DNA of 64,000 nt, from the NCBI GenBank assembly GCA_029392475.1, contig CP113940.1, positions 620,001 to 684,000 of the forward strand. Reading direction: 5' to 3'. The notes beneath the pieces were generated by a model that had not been told where the DNA came from, made no database searches, and saw only the letters and a program-made list of their open reading frames with translations. Source of the stretch: Streptococcaceae bacterium ESL0687. GTDB taxonomy: Bacteria; Bacillota; Bacilli; Lactobacillales; Streptococcaceae. This document shows, in pieces, positions 34,587-44,189 of the stretch. Each line of letters starts with the position of its first letter. The first letter of the stretch is position 1. The position numbers and the translations under genes were made by a program.

Positions 34587-36770
34587 TTGACTAATAACAA
34601 GAGAATAAAAAAATATATATCATCCACAAGTTTAGCCCTGCTTCTTTTTTCACAGGCGGCTCCCGTTCTTGCGGCAGCTAATTCTGTGAGTGAAAGTAAA
34701 CAGGAAAATACAAAGGATAAGGATACGTCTACAGAAAATCAGACTTCAAGTTCTTCAGTTTCTATAAATGTTGAAGTGCCCGTTACTTCAAGTGAAGTTG
34801 CACCAGCAGTCTCAGAGGTTGCACCTACTGAATCAACAACTACTGAAGTACCTGTGACACCAAGTGAGAACACTAGTGAACTTCCAGGCACAGGTTCAAG
34901 TGATTCGACAAGTGAATCTTCAACCTCATCAAGTTCAGAAGCAACCACATCAGAGTCATCAACAGGTGAATCAACTTCGGAATCTTCAACAAGTACTTCA
35001 TCTTCAGCAGGAGAAACCGGCACTTCATCTTCCACAAGTGAAGTACCAGCTTCAAGTGAAAAACCTAGTGACAGTGGTCAAACAAGTGGAAATCAAGGGA
35101 CTTCAACTACAAAACCATCAACTGGAGCGGATCAGGTTCTTCCAAGTCCTTCAGCTGATACTAGTACCATTGTAACAGAGGTCACTCCTCACATTATTGG
35201 ACCTGTTAAAGATAGTAATATTTCACAGGATCTTTTAGTTGATAGCATTACTAAATCGACCCTAAATGGATATGAACTACCTTTACTATCTAGCTTAGAT
35301 AATAAAGATCAGGCAGCCATTATTGTTGAGGCCCTCAAACAATTAAACAAACCTTATGCAGATGATGCCAAGGATGATGAAAGTTTCAACAATCTTCATT
35401 TGGTAAATTATGTCTATGAAAAGGTTTTTGCAAGTAAATTAGGTGATAATTTTGACCAAGTTTCTAAATCAGGTGAACAAGTTGAGGTTTCTAAAGCTCA
35501 GGTTGGAGATATCTTGGTTTGGAAGGACAGCCAAAAGGTTGCCATCTATCTTGGGAACAACAAATTTATCATGGCTGATAATTTCCCAGCTGATGCTACT
35601 AAAACTACTGAAGACGAGGCTAAGAGCGAAGAGCAAAAGGCTGAAGAAAGTAAGCTATCTGCAGTTAAGGTTTTCACTCTAAATTCTAAAAAGACTGAGT
35701 CAAAAGACAAGGATACTGACCTTAAATATGACAATTTACCAACTGCTGACTATGCAATTAAGGCCTCAGTTGGTAAGACCTTAACTTCTTATGGTCAAGA
35801 TCTAGTTAAAAATTATGCTGCATCAATGGATGTGAAACCAGTCCAAGCTACTAAAGATTTCATTGAAAGTATTGGTGATAGTGCTCGTGATTTAGGTCAA
35901 AAATATGATGTTTTTGCCTCAGTTATGATTGCTCAAGCCATCCTGGAAAGTGGATCAGGTTCTAGCGGACTCTCTCGTGTCCCTTACAATAACCTTTTCG
36001 GAATTAAGGGTGGATCTGGTGTTGCTTCAGTTGTCTTTGCTACCCAGGAAGATGCTGGAAATGGGCAACTATATTCAATCCAAGCACCATTTAGGGTTTA
36101 TAGCAGTTCAGCTCAATCACTTGAAGATTATGTGACCCTAATTCGTAATGGAATCAGTGGAAATAGCAGTATCTACAAGGGAGTTTGGCGCTCTGAAGCT
36201 AAAAATTATCTGCAAGCAACTGACTACCTAACTGGTCGTTATGCTACTGATACTCAATACAGCAATAAGCTTAATTCAATTATCGCAGCCTATAATTTAA
36301 CACGTTTTGATGAACCAAAAGCTGATCCAGGTGTTATTATTCAAGATGTTAAAAATATTCCTAGTGAATACAAGGATGCTATGGAGTTTGCTTCATACAA
36401 CGGATTTAACTATAATCTGAGTGGTTCTTATCAGGTGGGTCAATGTACCTGGTATGCCTATAACCGTATCAAGCAGCTAGGTGGAAACATCGGTGATTAC
36501 ATGGGTAACGGTGGTGATTGGGGTATCAATGCTATGCGCCTTGGTTACAAAACATCAACAACACCACAAGCAGGTTATGCTATAAGCTTTAAGCCAGGAG
36601 TTGCTGGGGCTGACGGTACTTATGGTCACGTGGCCTTTGTTGAAGCTGTGACAGCAGACGGAATTCTGGTTTCAGAAAGTAATGTTGTTAACCAACAGAC
36701 AGTATCATACAGGATTATTCCAAATGATGTAGCTCTATCTAGTGGAGTTATGTACATCGCACCAAAATAA
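34587..36770 (+). CDS. Multidomain peptidoglycan hydrolase (pseudo-NlpC/P60, GH73, CHAP)
   Basis: A secreted 727-residue protein starting at TTG 34587 behind AGGAGG. In order: signal peptide (1-31, cleavage after VLAA), a long Ser/Thr/Pro-rich region (about 35-200), an NlpC/P60-like fold (about 240-335), a GH73 glucosaminidase domain (about 420-575; Glu454 in AILESGSG is the likely acid), and a C-terminal CHAP amidase/endopeptidase (about 605-727; Cys620, His681). In the NlpC/P60 module the catalytic Cys is replaced by Asn269 (FNNLHLV for FDCSGLV) and the His by Lys317, so it is probably a binding or regulatory module. Role: cell separation or wall turnover. Confidence 0.88.
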   Translation: MTNNKRIKKYISSTSLALLLFSQAAPVLAAANSVSESKQENTKDKDTSTENQTSSSSVSINVEVPVTSSEVAPAVSEVAPTESTTTEVPVTPSENTSELPGTGSSDSTSESSTSSSSEATTSESSTGESTSESSTSTSSSAGETGTSSSTSEVPASSEKPSDSGQTSGNQGTSTTKPSTGADQVLPSPSADTSTIVTEVTPHIIGPVKDSNISQDLLVDSITKSTLNGYELPLLSSLDNKDQAAIIVEALKQLNKPYADDAKDDESFNNLHLVNYVYEKVFASKLGDNFDQVSKSGEQVEVSKAQVGDILVWKDSQKVAIYLGNNKFIMADNFPADATKTTEDEAKSEEQKAEESKLSAVKVFTLNSKKTESKDKDTDLKYDNLPTADYAIKASVGKTLTSYGQDLVKNYAASMDVKPVQATKDFIESIGDSARDLGQKYDVFASVMIAQAILESGSGSSGLSRVPYNNLFGIKGGSGVASVVFATQEDAGNGQLYSIQAPFRVYSSSAQSLEDYVTLIRNGISGNSSIYKGVWRSEAKNYLQATDYLTGRYATDTQYSNKLNSIIAAYNLTRFDEPKADPGVIIQDVKNIPSEYKDAMEFASYNGFNYNLSGSYQVGQCTWYAYNRIKQLGGNIGDYMGNGGDWGINAMRLGYKTSTTPQAGYAISFKPGVAGADGTYGHVAFVEAVTADGILVSESNVVNQQTVSYRIIPNDVALSSGVMYIAPK

Positions 36771-36780
36771 AAGAAATATA

Positions 36781-36811
36781 AAAAAGCCGCATCCTAGGGA
36801 GCGGCTTTTTT
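36781..36811. terminator. Bidirectional terminator
   Basis: AAAAAGCCGC/GCGGCTTTTT hairpin between two convergent genes. Confidence 0.85.
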
Positions 36812-36818
36812 GTTGGCT

Positions 36819-37847
36819 TTAGTTCATAATGTAGGCCATAACTAAATCATAGGTATTTTTAAGAGCATCAATATGGGTTCTTTCCATACCGTGGCTACTT
36901 GCAACACCAGGACCAATTAAGGCTGCTCTGATATTTGCTCCACCACTTAAGGCAGCTGAAGCATCACTTCCATACATTGGGTAGATATCAACAGCATAGC
37001 TAAGTTTATTTTCTTGTGCTAGGTTGATTAGTCTGCTGGTTAACTCATAGTCATATGGACCTGATGAATCTTTGGCACAGATTGAAACATCATATTCGGT
37101 ACAAGCTAAATCAAGACCGATACATCCCATATCAACGGCTAGAAGTTCTGTGATATCTTCTGGAATCCATGAAGCCCCATGGCCAACCTCTTCGTAGGTT
37201 GAAAAGATAAAGGTTAAGTTTGTTTTTGGTTTAAGATTATTTTCCTTAAGTTCTTTTAAGAGGCTAAAAAGAATGGCAACTGAAGCCTTGTCGTCAAGGA
37301 AACGTGACTTAACAAAACCAGATTCTGTAACCTGAACCTTAGTATCATAGGCTACAATATCACCATTTTGGATGCCAAGCTTCTTAACATCATTCTTTGA
37401 TTTTACTCGCTCGTCAATTTTTACAACCAGGCTATCAATATCACGTTCTTTAGTCGAAGCATCAGGGAAAACATGAATTGATGGAGTTTTTGAAAGAACT
37501 GTCCCTGTATAAACCTTACCTGAACGGGTAATGATATTACAATATTCTCCGTCAAGAGTTGGAGTTAGTGGCCCCCCAAGTTTTGTAAGTGAAAGAGTTC
37601 CGTCGTCATTGATTGATCTAACCATAAGACCTAAGGTATCAACGTGGGCACTTAGACCACGTGTTTGGCTAGTGTCTTCCCCCTCAAGGTGAACTAAAAG
37701 ATTTCCTTTAGGAGTTATCATAGGTTCATAACCTAAATCATTAAGACTTTGGCCCAGAAAATCAATGGCATTTCTGGTATAACCGCTTGGGCTATCGATT
37801 GAAAGTAGGTCGACTAGGAAGGGAATGGTTTCGTCTTTTTTAAACAT
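36819..37847 (-). CDS. M42 family metallo-aminopeptidase (PepA/FrvX-like)
   Basis: A 342-residue dinuclear zinc aminopeptidase of the M42 family that forms tetrahedral dodecamers. Metal and catalytic motifs are in the expected order: SAHVDTLGL, RFLDDKAS, TYEEVGHGAS and the DMG segment with the later MYGSDAS and SSHGMERTH parts. Lactococcal homologues (PepA) cleave N-terminal Glu/Asp; the exact specificity is inferred. The start ATG follows AAGGAT-like sequence. Confidence 0.9.
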   Translation of the reverse strand: MFKKDETIPFLVDLLSIDSPSGYTRNAIDFLGQSLNDLGYEPMITPKGNLLVHLEGEDTSQTRGLSAHVDTLGLMVRSINDDGTLSLTKLGGPLTPTLDGEYCNIITRSGKVYTGTVLSKTPSIHVFPDASTKERDIDSLVVKIDERVKSKNDVKKLGIQNGDIVAYDTKVQVTESGFVKSRFLDDKASVAILFSLLKELKENNLKPKTNLTFIFSTYEEVGHGASWIPEDITELLAVDMGCIGLDLACTEYDVSICAKDSSGPYDYELTSRLINLAQENKLSYAVDIYPMYGSDASAALSGGANIRAALIGPGVASSHGMERTHIDALKNTYDLVMAYIMN

Positions 37848-38035
37848 ATAAATTTTGTAAGTAAATTTCTTACATCCTTTCTAAATTATTCTTCTGTAAA
37901 TTATAACATGAAAACTATCAATAAAAAATAGAAGAAAATTTTTTAATGCAGCCTAATTTTTAATTCCAATATTTGTGAAATATTTTACAATAAATTAACT
38001 TTCTTATATAATTTGATTAGAGAAAAGGAGATTAT

Positions 38036-38648
38036 ATGGAAGTAAAGGAATTATTTTTGATGCGCCACGGGCAAACTCTTTTTAATGAACTGAAGAGGAT
38101 TCAAGGTTCGAGTGATTCGCCCTTAACTGACAAGGGGATTGCTGATGCGGTTGAGGTGGGGGATTATTTTAGGAATCAAGGAATTTTTTGATTTTGCCTA
38201 TTCGTCAACCCATGAGAGGGCGAGTGACACCTTGGAGTGCATTACTCTCATGCCTTACGAGCGAATGGAGGGACTTAAAGAATGGAATTTTGGGCGTTTT
38301 GAGGGGCAAAGTGAGGAGCTTAACCCGCCTCATAAACCAGGTGAAACTTCTTATGGCGATTTTTTTGTGCAGTATGGGGGTGAGTCTAGTAAAGAGGTGC
38401 AGGAGAGGATGAATGATTGCTTGAGCCAGATTATGGAAAGAGAAGGCTACGGGCGGGTTCTTGTAGTAAGTCACGGGGGTGCCTGCTATATGTTTCTGCA
38501 AAAATGGCTCTCTTTTCCTGAAATTAAAAAACGAGTTACAGATTTTCATAACTGTTGCATCCTAAAATTCACTTATATAGACGGTAAATTCGAATTTATT
38601 GAAGTGGTAAATGTAAAAGAGTTAGTATCTACTAGTGGAAATGGTTGA
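38036..38648 (+). pseudogene. Histidine phosphatase family gene with a +1 frameshift
   Basis: ATG 38036, behind AAAAGGAG, opens a phosphatase frame (MEVKELFLMRHGQT, RHG at 10-12) that stops at TGA 38189 after 51 codons. The rest of the domain, including the THERASDTLE and VVSHGG motifs, continues in the next frame to 38648. The break lies at a run of six T (38184-38189); five T would restore one frame of about 203 residues with a normal junction (GIFDFAYSS). It is therefore a phosphoglycerate-mutase-like gene inactivated by a single-base insertion, a homopolymer sequencing error, or a slippery site. Any downstream restart (TTG 38139) would lack the catalytic RHG. Confidence 0.8.
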
Positions 38649-38775
38649 TACTTATATTAGTATGTTGATATAGTATGTTTATGGTTTTTAATTGGTACAA
38701 TGCATAAGGAAGTTAGGTTTACTGTGATTGTAGTAGATGATAGAAAATTGATTTTCAATATTTTAGTCAAAGCCC

Positions 38776-38812
38776 TGTAAATTCATTCTATTCTGTGATA
38801 AGATTAGAATAG
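38776..38812 (+). promoter_or_regulatory. guaA promoter region with inverted repeat
   Basis: TGTAAA (38776-38781), 17-base spacer and TAAGAT (38799-38804) with a TGA extension. CTATTCT (38788-38794) and AGAATAG (38806-38812) form a perfect inverted repeat that straddles the -10 box, a candidate operator. A second palindrome GAAAAT-TG-ATTTTC lies at 38743-38756. Confidence 0.5.
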
Positions 38813-38837
38813 TTATTAAATATTAGGAGGACTAGAC

Positions 38838-40394
38838 TTGACTACAAACTTGAGCATTGCTGATGCTATGCAAAAGATTATCGTATTAGATTACGGTAGC
38901 CAATATAACCAATTAATTACCCGCCGTATCCGTGAATTTGGTGTGTTTTCTGAGCTTTTAAGCCACAAGGTTACTGCTCGTGAAATCCGTGAAATTGATC
39001 CAATTGGTATCATTTTATCAGGTGGACCTAACTCTGTTTATGACGAGGGAGCATTTGGAATTGACCAAGAAATTTTTGAACTTGGTATTCCAATTCTTGG
39101 TATTTGTTACGGAATGCAGTTAATTACTGACCGCCTTGGTGGTAAGGTTGAATCTGCAGATAACAGTGAGTACGGGAAAGCCATCCTTAAACATGCTGAT
39201 GAGGCTGTTCTTTTTGCAAGCACTCCAAGTGAGCAACAAGTTTGGATGAGTCATGGGGATTTAGTTACTAAACTTCCAGAAGACTTTGAAACTGTAGCGA
39301 CAAGTTCAGACTGTCCGATTGCTGCCATCCAAAACACAGTAACAAATGTTTACGGAGTACAGTTCCACCCAGAGGTTACTAACTCAATCTACGGGAATGA
39401 CCTTCTAAAACACTTTGCCTTTGACGTATGTAAGGCGCGCGGTGACTGGTCAATGGATAACTTCATCGAGATGGAAGTACAAAAAATCCGTGAAAAAGTT
39501 GGCGACAAGAAAGTTCTTCTAGGTCTTTCAGGTGGTGTTGACTCATCAGTTGTAGGTGTTCTTTTACAACGCGCCATTGGAGATCAATTAACTTCAATCT
39601 TCGTTGACCACGGGCTTCTTCGTAAGGGTGAAGCTGAGCAAGTTATGGATACCCTTGGTGGAAAATTCGGACTTAATATCATCAAAGTTGATGCAAAAGA
39701 CCGTTTCATGGACAAACTTGCTGGTGTTGATGATCCTGAGAAAAAACGTAAAATCATTGGTAATGAATTTGTTTATGTTTTTGATGATGAAGCAACAAAA
39801 CTTAAGGGAGTTGACTTCCTAGCTCAAGGAACTCTGTATACTGACGTAATCGAATCAGGTACAGAAACTGCTCAAACAATCAAGAGCCACCACAATGTGG
39901 GAGGACTTCCTGAAGACATGCAGTTTGAACTAATCGAGCCTTTAAATACTCTATTCAAGGATGAAGTACGTGCTCTAGGTATCCAACTTGGTATGCCTGA
40001 AGAAATCGTTTGGCGTCAACCTTTCCCAGGACCAGGTCTTGCTATCCGTGTCATGGGTGCTATCACTGAAGACAAGCTTGAAATCGTTCGTGAGTCAGAC
40101 GCTATCCTTCGTGAAGAGATTGTAAAAGCAGGTCTTGACCGTGAAATCTGGCAGTATTTCACAGTAAATACTGGAGTTAAATCAGTAGGTGTTATGGGTG
40201 ACGGTCGTACTTATGACTACACAGTAGCCATTCGTGCCATTACCTCAATTGACGGAATGACAGCAGACTTTGCTCAAATTCCTTGGGATATCCTACAAAA
40301 AATCTCAGTTCGTATCGTAAATGAAGTTGACCACGTCAACCGCATAGTCTACGACATTACGAGCAAACCACCAGCAACTGTTGAGTGGGAATAA
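38838..40394 (+). CDS. guaA: GMP synthase (glutamine-hydrolysing)
   Basis: GuaA converts XMP to GMP using ATP and glutamine. The 518-residue protein has an N-terminal class I amidotransferase (GICYGMQ with the nucleophilic Cys; His and Glu in VQFHPEV), an ATP pyrophosphatase domain with the [10 protein letters not shown]-loop, and the C-terminal dimerisation domain ending PATVEWE. It starts at TTG 38838, seven bases after AGGAGG; the family usually has ATG there. It is monocistronic. It opposes guaC, also in this window. Confidence 0.98.
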   Translation: MTTNLSIADAMQKIIVLDYGSQYNQLITRRIREFGVFSELLSHKVTAREIREIDPIGIILSGGPNSVYDEGAFGIDQEIFELGIPILGICYGMQLITDRLGGKVESADNSEYGKAILKHADEAVLFASTPSEQQVWMSHGDLVTKLPEDFETVATSSDCPIAAIQNTVTNVYGVQFHPEVTNSIYGNDLLKHFAFDVCKARGDWSMDNFIEMEVQKIREKVGDKKVLLGLSGGVDSSVVGVLLQRAIGDQLTSIFVDHGLLRKGEAEQVMDTLGGKFGLNIIKVDAKDRFMDKLAGVDDPEKKRKIIGNEFVYVFDDEATKLKGVDFLAQGTLYTDVIESGTETAQTIKSHHNVGGLPEDMQFELIEPLNTLFKDEVRALGIQLGMPEEIVWRQPFPGPGLAIRVMGAITEDKLEIVRESDAILREEIVKAGLDREIWQYFTVNTGVKSVGVMGDGRTYDYTVAIRAITSIDGMTADFAQIPWDILQKISVRIVNEVDHVNRIVYDITSKPPATVEWE

Positions 40395-40397
40395 AAT

Positions 40398-40422
40398 AAA
40401 AAACCTCCTAGGAGGTTTTTTT
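40398..40422 (+). terminator. Terminator after guaA
   Basis: AAAAAACCTCC/GGAGGTTTTTTT hairpin. Confidence 0.9.
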
Positions 40423-40580
40423 GTTTGCTGGTACATACGAACATTAGCAGCAAATCATTACCTATTTACACAGATATGATTTACAACTCTTTTCTAGACT
40501 GGTATGCTAGAATAGATGTTTATGATTTAATAATCTTTTTAAATCACCCATATTTTAATTATTATAGATTGGGTAAAGAT

Positions 40581-41447
40581 ATGTTTCAAACTAGCACAGT
40601 TATTATTCTCCTAGCCACGCTTTCAGCTTTTTCTAGGGGTATTATTAGTGTCATAGATCGTTATCAAATTGGCATTAAAAAGAATTCAGTTATTGAAGTA
40701 AATTTTTTCAATAATTTATTCACCTTATTTTTTGTAATTCTTTTGGCGAAAAAATTTTACTTTCTTCCATATCTTCTTGATTGGCGAGTATTAATGTATA
40801 GCCTTTTAGTGCAATTAGTAGCTGTAGGTTATTCTGTCCTCTTTAGGAAAATGACAATTCTTGAATCCATTATGTCAGCTAAGATGGCTGATTTGTTTAT
40901 TCCTCTAGCGGTCTATCTTTCAACAGGCACCTTTAACCTTAAAACTTATATTCTAGCTATTATTACAACCTTGCTAGTTTTATTTTGGTTTAGGGATGGC
41001 AAAAGTAATAAGGGTGACTTTGTTCGAGGGATTTTCATTATTGTTCCTCTTTTAGTTATTCAAGCCTACCTTTCGCCTATTCTCGTGGGAAATTATAAAA
41101 ATAGCTTGGAACAGATTATATCGTTTACTCTTGCAACTTTAGTTCTTAGGTTTATTATCTGCATGTTTCCCTTGTTTACTAGAAGAAGAATTAAGGGGAA
41201 TTTTAATTTGAATGGGAATAGCTTGGTCCTATATTCCGTTAGGTCAATCCTTACAGTTTTAGCACAATTTACTTTTACAATAGTAACCTCAAGCCCTCTA
41301 GCTGCGGTGGGTTGGATTTTCCTAAATATGAGCTCCCTTTATGGCCTTATTGCATCAAGTTTAATTATTAAGGAGAAAAATACAGGTAGAGAAGTACTGT
41401 TAATTTTTATCATAACTTTTATTATGATTTTGGAAAAATTTATTTAG
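40581..41447 (+). CDS. EamA/DMT-like integral membrane protein
   Basis: A strongly hydrophobic protein with about ten helices in two halves, resembling EamA/DMT drug-metabolite transporters, though no signature motif is decisive. The frame is open from TTG 40425, but that start lies inside the guaA terminator and the extra 52 residues are not membrane-like in the family way; ATG 40581 gives 288 residues, a usual EamA length. ATG 40476 is another option and none has a good ribosome site. It is followed 21 bases later by a HAD phosphatase gene, likely cotranscribed. Confidence 0.6.
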   Translation: MFQTSTVIILLATLSAFSRGIISVIDRYQIGIKKNSVIEVNFFNNLFTLFFVILLAKKFYFLPYLLDWRVLMYSLLVQLVAVGYSVLFRKMTILESIMSAKMADLFIPLAVYLSTGTFNLKTYILAIITTLLVLFWFRDGKSNKGDFVRGIFIIVPLLVIQAYLSPILVGNYKNSLEQIISFTLATLVLRFIICMFPLFTRRRIKGNFNLNGNSLVLYSVRSILTVLAQFTFTIVTSSPLAAVGWIFLNMSSLYGLIASSLIIKEKNTGREVLLIFIITFIMILEKFI

Positions 41448-41468
41448 ATTATTGGAGATAATAAGCAT

Positions 41469-42239
41469 ATGATTCACGTTTTTGACCTTGATGGAACTTT
41501 AGTTTTTAATGGGGTAAGTTTTAGAGATGACATAAAAGATGCCCTAAATCGGCTGATTGATAAGGGACAGGAGGTAATTTTTGCCTCAGCTCGTCCAATC
41601 AGGGACATGCTACCGCTTTTGGAAGACTTTTCAAGTGCCCATTTTATTGGTGGCAATGGCTCAATAATTAAGGATAAAAAAGGGAACATTGAGGTTCTTG
41701 CGGCTATTAATGAGGAAGCAGCTCAAAGGATAGAAGAGATTATTAGTAAATATCAAGTAAGTTATCTAATTGATGGAAGTTTTGACTATGCAGCAAGTAT
41801 TCCTGATAGTCATCCCATAAAAAAGCAAGTTGATCCTGGGAATTTGGCCCAAAAGGTGGAGAGAAAAAAGATATCACCTGCAATTAAGATACTTTTACTT
41901 GATTTAAAAGATGATATTTATGAGGCAGTGTACCGGGAGCTTACGGATAATTTTGAAGGGGAGCTTGAAATTTATAGACACAGGGCTGAAGGAGGCATAG
42001 ATATAAGTGCGGTAGGTGTTAATAAGTATTCAAGCCTTAAAAGATACCTGCCAGAGGGTGCCGCATACACCGCTTGGGGAAATGATGCCAATGATATTAA
42101 GCTTATTAACAATGCCAGTAAGGCCTACTTGGTCAACCCCGCAGAGGAAGTGATAAAAGAATGCCAGCACCATGAAAACTTAACCATTATTTCTGGCCAA
42201 GATTATGTGGCTGAGAGTATTTTGGAATATTGTAAATAA
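41469..42239 (+). CDS. HAD-IIB (Cof-type) phosphatase
   Basis: A 256-residue cytoplasmic hydrolase with HAD motif I FDLDGT (Asp6 nucleophile, Asp8), motif II in IFASARP, the C2 cap typical of Cof/sugar-phosphatase proteins and motif IV AWGNDANDIKL. Substrate unknown; family members act on sugar phosphates or nucleotides. It follows the membrane protein gene closely and ends in a terminator. Confidence 0.88.
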   Translation: MIHVFDLDGTLVFNGVSFRDDIKDALNRLIDKGQEVIFASARPIRDMLPLLEDFSSAHFIGGNGSIIKDKKGNIEVLAAINEEAAQRIEEIISKYQVSYLIDGSFDYAASIPDSHPIKKQVDPGNLAQKVERKKISPAIKILLLDLKDDIYEAVYRELTDNFEGELEIYRHRAEGGIDISAVGVNKYSSLKRYLPEGAAYTAWGNDANDIKLINNASKAYLVNPAEEVIKECQHHENLTIISGQDYVAESILEYCK

Positions 42240-42261
42240 AAACCTCCATTGGAGGTTTTTT
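42238..42261 (+). terminator. Terminator after the HAD gene
   Basis: AAAAACCTCC/GGAGGTTTTTT hairpin with a three-base loop. Confidence 0.85.
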
Positions 42262-42294
42262 AATTGATGAAATTTTGATTTAATCCTTTATAAT

Positions 42295-42323
42295 TTGAAA
42301 AGCATTCAGAAAACGATTACAAT
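42295..42323 (+). promoter_or_regulatory. adhP promoter with cre-like element
   Basis: TTGAAA (42295-42300), 17-base spacer, TACAAT (42318-42323). CAGAAAACGATTACA overlaps the spacer and -10 and matches 8 of 10 fixed cre positions, suggesting CcpA control. Confidence 0.6.
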
Positions 42324-42365
42324 AAGTTTGTAAATTAATTAACTTAAAATTATGGGGGTTTGATT

Positions 42366-43430
42366 ATGAAAGCAGTCGTTGTGAGAAATTCTAGTGATGG
42401 TTATACTGATGTTGTTGAAAAAGAACTTCGTCCTATTAGGTCAAATGAGGCTCTGGTTGATGTTGAGTATTGCGGAGTATGTCATACTGACCTTCATGTA
42501 GCAGCTGGTGATTACGGGGAAAAACCTGGTCGAGTTCTTGGACATGAAGGGATTGGGATTGTCCGTGAAATTGGAAGTGAGGTTACTTCTCTTGAAATTG
42601 GTGATAGGGTCTCAATTGCTTGGTTCTTTGAAGGTTGCGGACGTTGTGAGTACTGTGTAAGTGGTAATGAAACATTCTGTCGTAAGGTTAAGAATGCAGG
42701 TTATACAGTTGATGGAGGTATGGCTGAACAAGCTATTGTCACCGCTGACTATGCAGTAAAGGTGCCAGCTAATCTTGATCCAGTTGAGGCAAGTTCTATT
42801 ACCTGTGCAGGTGTAACTACTTATAAGGCCATTAAGGTATCAGACATTAAACCTGGTCAATTTTTAGCCGTTTACGGGGCAGGAGGTCTAGGGAATCTGG
42901 CCATTCAATATGCAGTAAATGTCTTTGGAGCACGTGTTATTGCAGTTGACATTAACGAGGACAAATTAAGGCTTGCCCGTGAGTTGGGAGCTGAATTTAC
43001 CTTTAATTCTCTTGAGGTTGATGCAGCCCTTGAGATTCAAAAATTAGGAGGAGCTCAAGCAGCTATTGTCACCGCTGTTCAAAAGGCTGCCTTTAATTCA
43101 GCAATTGCTGCTATGAAACCAATGGGAGTAGTTGTTGCTGTGGGACTTCCTGTTGAAACTATGGATCTTTCAATTCCAAGGACTGTGCTTGATGGTATTA
43201 AAGTTGTGGGTTCACTTGTAGGTACTCGTGAGGATCTTAAAGAAGCCTTTGATTTTGGAGCTCGTGGTCTTGTTAAACCAATAGTCAACACGCGCCCCAT
43301 GGAAGACATCAACCAAATCATTGATGAAATGAAAGCAGGTAAAATTGAAGGTCGCATGGTTATTGACATGCAGGCGGGACATTCTTGTAGTTGTGAACGC
43401 AAGGAACAAATCGAGCAGATTAAGCTTTAA
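42366..43430 (+). CDS. adhP: Zinc-dependent alcohol dehydrogenase (AdhP/AdhA-like)
   Basis: A 354-residue medium-chain dehydrogenase that interconverts primary alcohols and aldehydes with NAD. Catalytic zinc residues are Cys39 and His59 (CGVCHTD, GHEGIG) with the later cysteine in ITCAGVT; the structural zinc uses Cys90, 93, 96 and 104. The Rossmann motif GAGGLGN is present. The protein carries an unusual C-terminal extension of about 20 residues after the family end RMVID, starting [16 protein letters not shown] 42366 follows a GGGGG-rich site; a TTG six bases upstream is less likely. Confidence 0.93.
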   Translation: MKAVVVRNSSDGYTDVVEKELRPIRSNEALVDVEYCGVCHTDLHVAAGDYGEKPGRVLGHEGIGIVREIGSEVTSLEIGDRVSIAWFFEGCGRCEYCVSGNETFCRKVKNAGYTVDGGMAEQAIVTADYAVKVPANLDPVEASSITCAGVTTYKAIKVSDIKPGQFLAVYGAGGLGNLAIQYAVNVFGARVIAVDINEDKLRLARELGAEFTFNSLEVDAALEIQKLGGAQAAIVTAVQKAAFNSAIAAMKPMGVVVAVGLPVETMDLSIPRTVLDGIKVVGSLVGTREDLKEAFDFGARGLVKPIVNTRPMEDINQIIDEMKAGKIEGRMVIDMQAGHSCSCERKEQIEQIKL

Positions 43431-43441
43431 AAGTAGAAAAC

Positions 43442-43472
43442 AAAAAAACCAGCTCATTGAGTTGGTTTTTTT
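43442..43472. terminator. Bidirectional terminator
   Basis: AAAAAACCAGCTC/GAGTTGGTTTTTT hairpin between adhP and the convergent membrane protein gene. Confidence 0.85.
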
Positions 43473-43473
43473 A

Positions 43474-44052
43474 TTACAAATGTACATACCTGTAAATTTG
43501 AAAAAGAATAAGTAGGATTAGAAGGATTAGAAAGACCAGATCAAGGGCATAGTTCTTGAAAATCAAAAAGATTATGTCTGGTTTGTTCTTAAGATGTCCT
43601 TTGAGAATCCTGTAGCGGTAATTTCTTAGGGGGATTCCTATTTGCCTACAGTTTCTATCATATCTGGTTGAAAACTGCTGGGAAAAATTGAGCCATTCCT
43701 TCTGGTAGTTGTCAGCTGTTGCATCAATCAAGTTATGGGCATAGACCTTGATGAAAGGATGGTAGTAGTTATCGGCCTTTTCGCAAATAGCTAGAATTTT
43801 TTTCCCGAGCTCCTGGGTTTCCTCAAGGGTTAAATCCTCATAAAACAAAAGGTCTTCCACCAGGGTATAGATCTTTGAATAGCAGGACTCAAAAATCCTT
43901 CTTTCTGTCACCTGCTTTTGCGGCTTGCCCGTATAGTAGACCGCAGCAGTCGCTGATATAATGGCTACAAGGATTGTTATGATTGAGTCAATATAGGCCA
44001 AAATATCATCCAAAGACAGACTTGAACTTGTGAGGAAGTAAAAAATATTCAT
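43474..44052 (-). CDS. Membrane protein of unknown function
   Basis: A 192-residue protein with an N-terminal membrane segment (about 20-42) and a C-terminal one (about 168-189), separated by a helical cytoplasmic or extracellular region of about 120 residues rich in Tyr, Glu and Lys. No known domain recognised. AAAGGGTG precedes the ATG. It is divergent from the HicB-like gene. Confidence 0.6.
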   Translation of the reverse strand: MNIFYFLTSSSLSLDDILAYIDSIITILVAIISATAAVYYTGKPQKQVTERRIFESCYSKIYTLVEDLLFYEDLTLEETQELGKKILAICEKADNYYHPFIKVYAHNLIDATADNYQKEWLNFSQQFSTRYDRNCRQIGIPLRNYRYRILKGHLKNKPDIIFLIFKNYALDLVFLILLILLILFQIYRYVHL

Positions 44053-44189
44053 AAAATCACCCTTTCTTTTTCTTTATAAATCATTATAGCAAGAATACCC
44101 GTAGATTCCTAAGAAGTCAAATCTTATAAGCATAGGGATGAAGCCAAACATGGTAAAATAAAAGAAGACTACAAAGACAAGGAGAAAAA

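Noticed and set aside
38139-38648. Phosphatase second half as an independent gene starting at TTG 38139
   Set aside because: It would lack the catalytic RHG motif and the first 35 codons are out-of-frame translation of the upstream part.
40425-40580. N-terminal 52-residue extension of the EamA-like protein
   Set aside because: The TTG start lies in the guaA terminator hairpin and the extension gives an unusual length; not fully excluded.
44053-44189. hicA toxin gene upstream of the HicB-like gene
   Set aside because: No frame of suitable length or ribosome site on either strand.
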